From contig OX345647.1 in NCBI GenBank assembly GCA_947044365.1, positions 5,128,010 to 5,192,009 of the forward strand: a stretch of 64,000 bases of DNA. Reading direction: 5' to 3'. Positions 56,655 through 64,000 of the stretch are shown here, piece by piece. Under the pieces are notes generated by a model. That model was not told where the DNA came from, did no database searches, and was given only the letters and a program-made list of their open reading frames with translations. Both the position numbers and the translations under genes were made by a program. The first letter of the stretch is position 1. Every line of letters starts with the position of its first letter. The DNA is from Petrosia ficiformis (taxonomy: Eukaryota; Porifera; Demospongiae; Haplosclerida; Petrosiidae).

Positions 56655-58448
56655 CATACATATACACATATATGTACATGTACTACATACATACATGTAC
56701 ATACATTGTACATAATTATATATACATGTAATAACACATGAAAGTGATATATTCATAGATTCAAAAACGTACTTTCTTTCAATACTTTCCCAATCTTGAG
56801 TAAAGAAACGAACACAATCTCTCACTAATGTATCATCAGTACGTCTTTGAGAGGAAAGGAATGCAATTATTATATACACAAAAATAATATACATGTATGT
56901 ACATGTACTCAATAAAATGTCACCATAATTATAGTAACGTAATTACATTAGTTCTATTGTCAGTGTAGTATAGTAATTACTGTCTCACTAATGTGGTGTT
57001 CAAACTACTCTACTGTATGGTGACTTTTATTGATATACATATATAATGTACATATTATATTTCCCTATCCCACACACACATCACACAAAATATGGTAATA
57101 TTAGACTACATATAACTCTTCTCTTATAAAAACATTAAAATTGATTAGTTGTCAAAAAGAATGTTATCTTTTCCTACTAATTTTCATAATAATTGACTAA
57201 GATGGTTGGTTACTTGATACACACCAAAGTACACTTGGCCTAACCATGTTATCTTTTTATCTGCTGTAGTTAATACTATAGTTATGTGCATTGGTGAGGA
57301 TTCTGTACAACTGAACAATGAAGCTTTTTTCAACCAAATGTGAGAATTAAGGATGAGCATTTATGTTACTATGGAAACAACTGTACGTGTCTCAAAGGAC
57401 AACATTCATGTTACTATGGAAACAAGTGCATGTATCCCAAAGGTGATTTCAATAGCATTCATGTTACTATGGAAACAAGTACACGTATCTCAAAGGTAGC
57501 ATTTATGTTACCATGGTTACAAGTGCTTGTATCTCAAAGGATAAAACTCACTTTGCCTGTCCAGGTACAGGAAAAGCAACTGTTCTAAATTTCCTTGGAA
57601 TTGTCTTCACCGAGACATCTTGTTCAGGAAAGAGGAGTAGACTAGACTGAGAGTCTCCTTGTATCACATCCATATTCTCATGAATAAACCGTTCATAGTC
57701 AACTGGGTTGACTGGATCAATGGATGACACCATATTGCCAGGATTGGGGATAAGAGACTACAGAAAATAGATTAATGGATGACACAATATTTCCAGGATT
57801 GGGGATAAGAGACTACAGAAAATAGATTAATGGATGACACAGTATTCCCAGGAGCGAGGAGAAAAGACTGCAGAAAATATATCAATGGATGACACAGTAT
57901 TCCCAGGATTGTTGAATGGATATTGATGAGGTTATACGGTCAAGCCATGATCAGTTTTCTGCAAATATTTAATAATTAATATACTTCATCTATTCAGAGC
58001 CAATCAGGGGCACTTTCTTCCTGTAAGGTCTGTGGGTAGCTAGCCTTATACAAGAGATCAAACATACTTTATTTCAATTTTATGTATTTACCTTTTCAGG
58101 ATCTTCGGAACTATCGAAACCAGATCCTCCAACAAAACTCAGTGCAGAACCCAATACCTGGGGAGCATCCGGGAGTGAAAATGCTATCTTCACTTCATTT
58201 CGAAGTTTTTCTGACACACCAAGGCTGAGTTAAATGAAATAAATACATACATACATTACAAAAGTTAATTAATAATTATTATAATTATATTCATTACTAT
58301 TATTGATAATTACTAAAACTAAAAATTATAATTTATTATTTTTTATACTATCTAAACTATTACTCCCTCTTTATTGCTCTAGAACTTACTTTGGCTTGTT
58401 ATCTGCGAAAGCGCGAACCCTTTTAGCACTGCCCTGTGGATCTGTCAT
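39516..58448 (-). CDS. DOCK6/7/8-type guanine nucleotide exchange factor, 38 exons, complete
   Basis: DOCK-C proteins activate Rac and Cdc42 by nucleotide exchange. Exons in transcript order: 58390-58448, 58092-58224, 57552-57757, 56773-56844, 56309-56459, 56099-56139, 55433-55672, 54748-54964, 53896-54372, 53501-53668, 53177-53271, 52936-53118, 52479-52629, 52288-52389, 51660-51945, 50686-50955, 50222-50394, 49592-49732, 47461-47574, 46937-47247, 46306-46468, 46135-46233, 45456-45589, 44861-45142, 43561-43945, 43439-43501, 43112-43210, 42992-43060, 42850-42893, 42580-42643, 42349-42522, 41991-42077, 41521-41787, 41281-41461, 40617-40906, 40304-40407, 39951-40103, 39516-39576. All introns are GT-AG and every phase closes, giving 2102 residues, close to vertebrate DOCK7/8. 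The N-terminal DOCK-C region includes [14 protein letters not shown] and [10 protein letters not shown]. The DHR-1 lipid-binding domain is about residues 615-765 ([29 protein letters not shown]). The catalytic DHR-2 is about 1629-2065 ([26 protein letters not shown], and TAVNQGPFAIA near the nucleotide sensor). The last exon ([12 protein letters not shown]) is the least certain. Which of DOCK6, 7 or 8 it matches best is not decided. Confidence 0.93.
40977..41275. repeat. (GATA)n microsatellite in DOCK intron 34
   Basis: Nearly 300 bp of GATA repeats with a few interruptions (ATATCGATACATACATA) fill the intron between exons 34 and 35. The long serine/tyrosine/leucine frames across it are artefacts of the repeat. 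Confidence 0.95.
41800..41955. repeat. G-rich tandem repeat in DOCK intron 32
   Basis: Four or five imperfect units of about 35 bp, GGGGTAAGTGTATCAGGGG followed by a GGAGGAGGA run. The G-rich strand is the plus strand, opposite to the transcript. Confidence 0.8.
42085..42310. repeat. (GGAT)n-type microsatellite in DOCK intron 31
   Basis: Degenerate ATGGATGGATGAATGG repeats between exons 31 and 32. Similar tracts lie in introns 17 (49775-50210), 14 (51947-52190), 12 (52635-52860) and 8 (54380-54720). Confidence 0.85.
44171..44634. mobile_element. GC-rich MITE with TACCGTATTTT ends in DOCK intron 24
   Basis: A 464-bp island of high GC in an AT-rich intron. It starts TACCGTATTTTTCACTTTAG and ends with GGAAAATACGGTA, so the ends form an inverted repeat. 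Internal CCCGGCC words recur many times near both ends. CCGTATTTTCC-type ends are widespread in animal MITEs; a TA target duplication is possible. It has no coding capacity. Confidence 0.75.
45606..45736. mobile_element. Short inverted-repeat element in DOCK intron 22
   Basis: GTCCAAAAATGCCATCAAA near 45608 and its reverse complement TTTGATGGCATTTTTGGAC near 45718 bound about 130 bp that includes CCCTAACC words. It is a miniature foldback element or MITE; no coding. Confidence 0.6.
45850..46110. repeat. About 80-bp tandem repeat, three copies, DOCK intron 21-22 region
   Basis: Three near-identical units carrying ACATAGAAGGATAGATAGAT, TAGATATACATATGGATG and TTTAACATGCATGTACATG, next to exon 22. 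Confidence 0.8.
46500..46925. repeat. (TACA)n / TACATG microsatellite in DOCK intron 20
   Basis: TACATACA and ACATGTAC repeats across most of the intron. Comparable tracts lie in introns 10 (53290-53475), 7 (55090-55425) and 4 (56510-56715). Confidence 0.9.
47251..47405. repeat. Purine tract next to the exon 20 acceptor
   Basis: About 150 bp of GGA/GAA on the plus strand. In the DOCK transcript it is an unbroken pyrimidine tract that ends in the CTCTCAG acceptor of exon 20, so it may double as an unusually long polypyrimidine tract. Confidence 0.85.
47750..49580. repeat. 27/28-bp minisatellite in DOCK intron 18
   Basis: About 60 tandem copies of a unit reading TTCATCCATCTACTATTTAT then CTACTTG (27 bp) or CTACCTTG (28 bp), with C/T variation at one TATC/TATT position. 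The mix of 27- and 28-bp units lets all three plus-strand frames stay open for over 500 codons, but these are on the antisense strand of the largest DOCK intron and are not genes. Confidence 0.95.
50455..50677. repeat. (CATC)n microsatellite in DOCK intron 16
   Basis: About 220 bp of CATC repeats with a few CGTTCATC interruptions, starting just beyond the exon 16 donor. Open frames on both strands through it are repeat artefacts. Confidence 0.95.
51000..51650. other. DOCK intron 15, unique sequence
   Basis: An AT-rich intron between exons 15 and 16 without the microsatellites of its neighbours. No exon, RNA gene or element is recognised. Confidence 0.5.
55986..56094. repeat. 27-bp tandem repeat (four copies) beside DOCK exon 6
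   Basis: Four exact copies of a 27-bp unit (GATATGATGTCGTAAGAAGA then GAGTTAG) directly abut the donor of the 41-bp exon 6. Confidence 0.9.
57350..57545. repeat. Degenerate tandem repeat beside DOCK exon 3
   Basis: Four units of about 40-60 bp with TTATGTTACTATGGAAACAA and GTATCTCAAAGG, in intron 3 next to the exon 3 donor. Confidence 0.75.
57723..57910. repeat. 55-bp tandem copies of the exon 3 splice acceptor
   Basis: The start of exon 3 and its CTGTAG or CTGCAG acceptor occur three times at a spacing of 55 bp (exon-start equivalents 57757, 57812, 57867), with a partial fourth copy near 57905. Only the innermost keeps the coding frame. Confidence 0.8.
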
Positions 58449-58588
58449 TGGCCCCTAGTCTAGTCTTCTAGTTCTAGTTAGGAATGTAGTGACGTCATGT
58501 GTCTGACCACGCCCATAAAACATGACCACGCCCTCTTCAATCAGTTTTAATTTTAGCTGGGTCATTTCTTCTCAGGGCTACTATAAAG
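58449..58588. promoter_or_regulatory. Bidirectional promoter region DOCK / TM2 gene
   Basis: Only 140 bp separate the two divergent start codons. The stretch contains two ACCACGCCC-type GC boxes (about 58507 and 58525) and CTATAAAG just before the TM2 start. A shared promoter is inferred from the head-to-head layout. Confidence 0.5.
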
Positions 58589-59173
58589 ATGACCATGAAG
58601 GTATTAAAGACATCTCTGATAATTATTACACTACTAGCTAGTCTGTTTGCGAGTTCCTGGACTTTAAATGCTAGTTGTACGATTGATGAAGAATGTAGTG
58701 AGTTCGAAAATGTTGGTGTTTGTAATGAAATTACTGGTATGTGTACTTGTAATGATACTCTACCCGAAGGATGTTTTGAAGTCAGTGAAAGAGAGAATAT
58801 GTGTGTATTAACGAGCTGTGGTAATTACCTAAACAACAGTGATATCTGTCGAGTTGGAGACAAGAAGCGACTAACCGCACTTCTTCTCAGCATCTTTTTA
58901 ATAAACTTTGGAGCTGCTAATTTTTACATTGAGCGATATGGACTTGCTATACCTCAAATACTCCTGGGACTTCTGTTATGTGTGTTTCAATTTGGCTCAT
59001 GTGGTGCTTCAGCTTTTCGTAGTGATCATGAGAAAACCTCAGTTCCTTGTATTTTATGCTGTTCTGTTAATGCCTTCCTATCCTTAGCAATATTCTCGTG
59101 GTGGCTAGCCGATCTCATCATATTTGCTCTAAATGATCGTAATGATGGAAATGGCTGTCCACTTTACACATAA
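58589..59173 (+). CDS. TM2-domain membrane protein
   Basis: A single-exon gene of 194 residues. Residues 1-28 are a signal peptide (LIIITLLASLFA). Residues 29-85 form a cysteine-rich lumenal or extracellular part with about ten cysteines (CTIDEECSEF, CTCNDTLPEGC). From residue about 92 comes the TM2 pattern: KKRLTALLLSIFLINFGAANFY, a short turn, IPQILLGLLLCVFQF, and a last membrane segment with WWLADLIIFAL ending NDGNGCPL, as in TM2 proteins. The usual DRF motif between the first two segments is not present, so signalling through it is doubtful. Two ATGs (58589 and 58595) are in frame; the first is used here. An AATAAA lies at 59324. The exact subfamily is not assigned. Confidence 0.75.
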   Translation: MTMKVLKTSLIIITLLASLFASSWTLNASCTIDEECSEFENVGVCNEITGMCTCNDTLPEGCFEVSERENMCVLTSCGNYLNNSDICRVGDKKRLTALLLSIFLINFGAANFYIERYGLAIPQILLGLLLCVFQFGSCGASAFRSDHEKTSVPCILCCSVNAFLSLAIFSWWLADLIIFALNDRNDGNGCPLYT

Positions 59174-59496
59174 TATATTTTAGTGTTGTGTATAATATTT
59201 ATAATTTAAATTGTTTTTGATATGGACCTCACAAACCAGTGGATCTGTTATTAATTGATTGTTAAAATCTGTTTGTGTATAGATGATAGATTATCATAAT
59301 TATTATTTTTTAAATATATATGCAATAAAAAAAACAATAATTATTATATTATAATGAAAACATTCCAAATTAAATACAGTTATGAAGTAAATCTCTACAG
59401 AAATGAAAAATGGCTGATGAAACAAAACACTTTATATTACAGTACTATATTACATAGATAGAAATGATCCCATGGGGTCAAAGGTCGTGTAATCTC

Positions 59497-60686
59497 TTAT
59501 TCCACATGAAAACTTTCACCACATCCACAAGTCCCTTTGACGTTCGGGTTATGAAACACAAATTCACTGCTCAATTTATTTTCAACATAATCCATTTCAG
59601 TACCTAATAAAGTAAGTTGAGCTTTAGAGTCGATTAGTATCTTTACCCCTAAAAGAGAAGAGTAATATATGAATATCTTTAGAGAACCTATGAGGCAGAG
59701 TTTTTGTTGGGCCGCCAAATTGGCTCAACATTGGTTGCTCCATAGATAAGACACATTGCGCCAATTAACAAACACTTAATGCTATTAGTGATAATACAAT
59801 CATAATTAACTACACCATCTGGCTCAAAGAGATTTCTTTGTGCCAATGGTGTGTGCCATATGAGGTTATCAAGAACACAGCTACAAAAAAAACCCTACCC
59901 TCCAATCACTAATATGGACAGACACTCACCATCTTGTACAACCTCTTCGTCCATTTTCTTTTTCTCGGAAGCATGCTCCAATGTATATGACAGACCACTA
60001 CAACCTCGTGTGCGTACACCTACTCTTAGAGCAACCTATAGTAATGTGTGATGAGTCTGATGATCAATATAATAGCCTGACACATCTAAACACAAAACTC
60101 AGTTTGAAACTAATATTTTGTTTTAGTACCATCCCCTACAAACACTAAATTTAAAAGAAGTTTTTAAAACAGGTTTTAAAAACAGGTCATCAGAGTAAGG
60201 TTGGCTATTTAAATTTAAGAGTGGAGGAGTGCATCAGTGGTACATGACGTTTGGTCAACAATGTTCAATCACTGTTATAAAAACAATATTTTTGAGCTTG
60301 AATTTTAAAATTAACAGGTAGCTAGGGGATCGCCATAGTACCACCCACTACAAGACACACCCCTATTAATTAACTACAGGAGTCCTTATATACCACAAAA
60401 TGATGTAACATACTGAATCTCTGTTTGCTGATAATAAATCTCTAACTTTCTCAACAGCTGATGGTGTCTACATAAAATAAACAAATCGCCATGGCAACAA
60501 ATTACATGATCGTCAACACATTGATTCTAATATTGAATCTTATAAATATTGTACATGTTAATTCTAGAATATAATTATACAGGAAGACACACTGGCCCTT
60601 ACTAATTTTATGGCTGCCCTCTGTGGAGTGAATTTTCTGTTAGATCTTACAGCCCTAACAACTGATGACACTACTTGCTGAGCCAT
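59497..60686 (-). CDS. ISCA1: ISCA1, mitochondrial iron-sulfur cluster assembly protein
   Basis: Four exons: 60603-60686, 60414-60467, 59930-60035 and 59497-59648. They join in frame to 131 residues, against about 129 in vertebrates. The A-type carrier acts late in mitochondrial 4Fe-4S cluster formation with ISCA2 and IBA57. Visible features are an N-terminal basic stretch (SSVVRAVRSNRKFTP), TPSAVEKVRDLL, the first cluster cysteine in RTRGCSGLSYTLE, the QDGVKILIDSKAQL.LLGTEMDY strand region and the C-terminal GTCGCGESF with the other two cysteines. It is divergent from FAM98, with 173 bp between start codons. Confidence 0.95.
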
Positions 60687-60859
60687 CAGGATATACAGAA
60701 CACTTATAACATTTGATCTAATAGATAAAGGAAGAAAGAAATAAGTACACAACAACTTTGGAAGACGCTTTAGACATACATGTATATATATACCTGTTAT
60801 GTCATCCAATTGCATCATCAGATGAGTTATTATTCTAATTAATGCGCACCCAAAGAAGC
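60687..60859. promoter_or_regulatory. Bidirectional promoter region ISCA1 / FAM98
   Basis: 173 bp between two divergent start codons. No TATA box or clear motif beyond AT-rich sequence is seen; sharing of the promoter is inferred from spacing. Confidence 0.4.

Positions 60860-64000
<3,141 letters not shown>

Overview
The window is nuclear DNA of an animal. It is AT-rich, its genes have many short GT-AG introns, and its introns are full of GATA, GGAT and TACA microsatellites. A Death-like plus ankyrin gene family and a sponge-like gene style suggest a demosponge such as Amphimedon; the species is an inference. I saw no rRNA, tRNA or CRISPR.

Right half (39516-64000): compact conserved genes. 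A complete DOCK6/7/8-type guanine nucleotide exchange factor runs on the minus strand in 38 exons (58448 to 39516). All exon phases close and give 2102 residues. It diverges from a one-exon TM2-domain gene (+, 58589-59173). ISCA1 (-, 4 exons, 131 residues) diverges from FAM98 (+, 9 exons, cut by the window end in its RGG tail).

Left half (1-39500): a tandem array made from a DOCK 3' end - ankyrin gene - KRI1 5' end segment, repeated about every 14 kb. It carries three paralogous single-exon genes on the minus strand (7257-12014, 21614-26548, 35710-38886), each with an N-terminal Death-like domain, a conserved middle region, an ankyrin array built of 66-residue dyads and an acidic tail. Between them lie broken DOCK exons (24, 25, 37, 38), two older layers of decayed DOCK exons, orphan copies of KRI1 exon 1, a satellite with telomere-like words, and two 39-bp minisatellites (54 and 39 copies) that are an amplified copy of the splice acceptor of DOCK exon 24. 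The leftmost KRI1 fragment keeps exons 1-4 but looks frameshifted and 3'-truncated. The far left (1-2100) holds a large foldback element and a hAT-like element, with no gene recognised.

The most interesting signal is in the three ankyrin genes. Their dyads are nearly identical in sequence, yet the changes concentrate at the ankyrin positions that form the binding face, the same positions randomised in engineered ankyrin binders. Dyad number (16, 17, 8) and order differ through internal block duplications. This looks like a locus that shuffles recognition modules behind a Death-like signalling domain; the immune role is inference.
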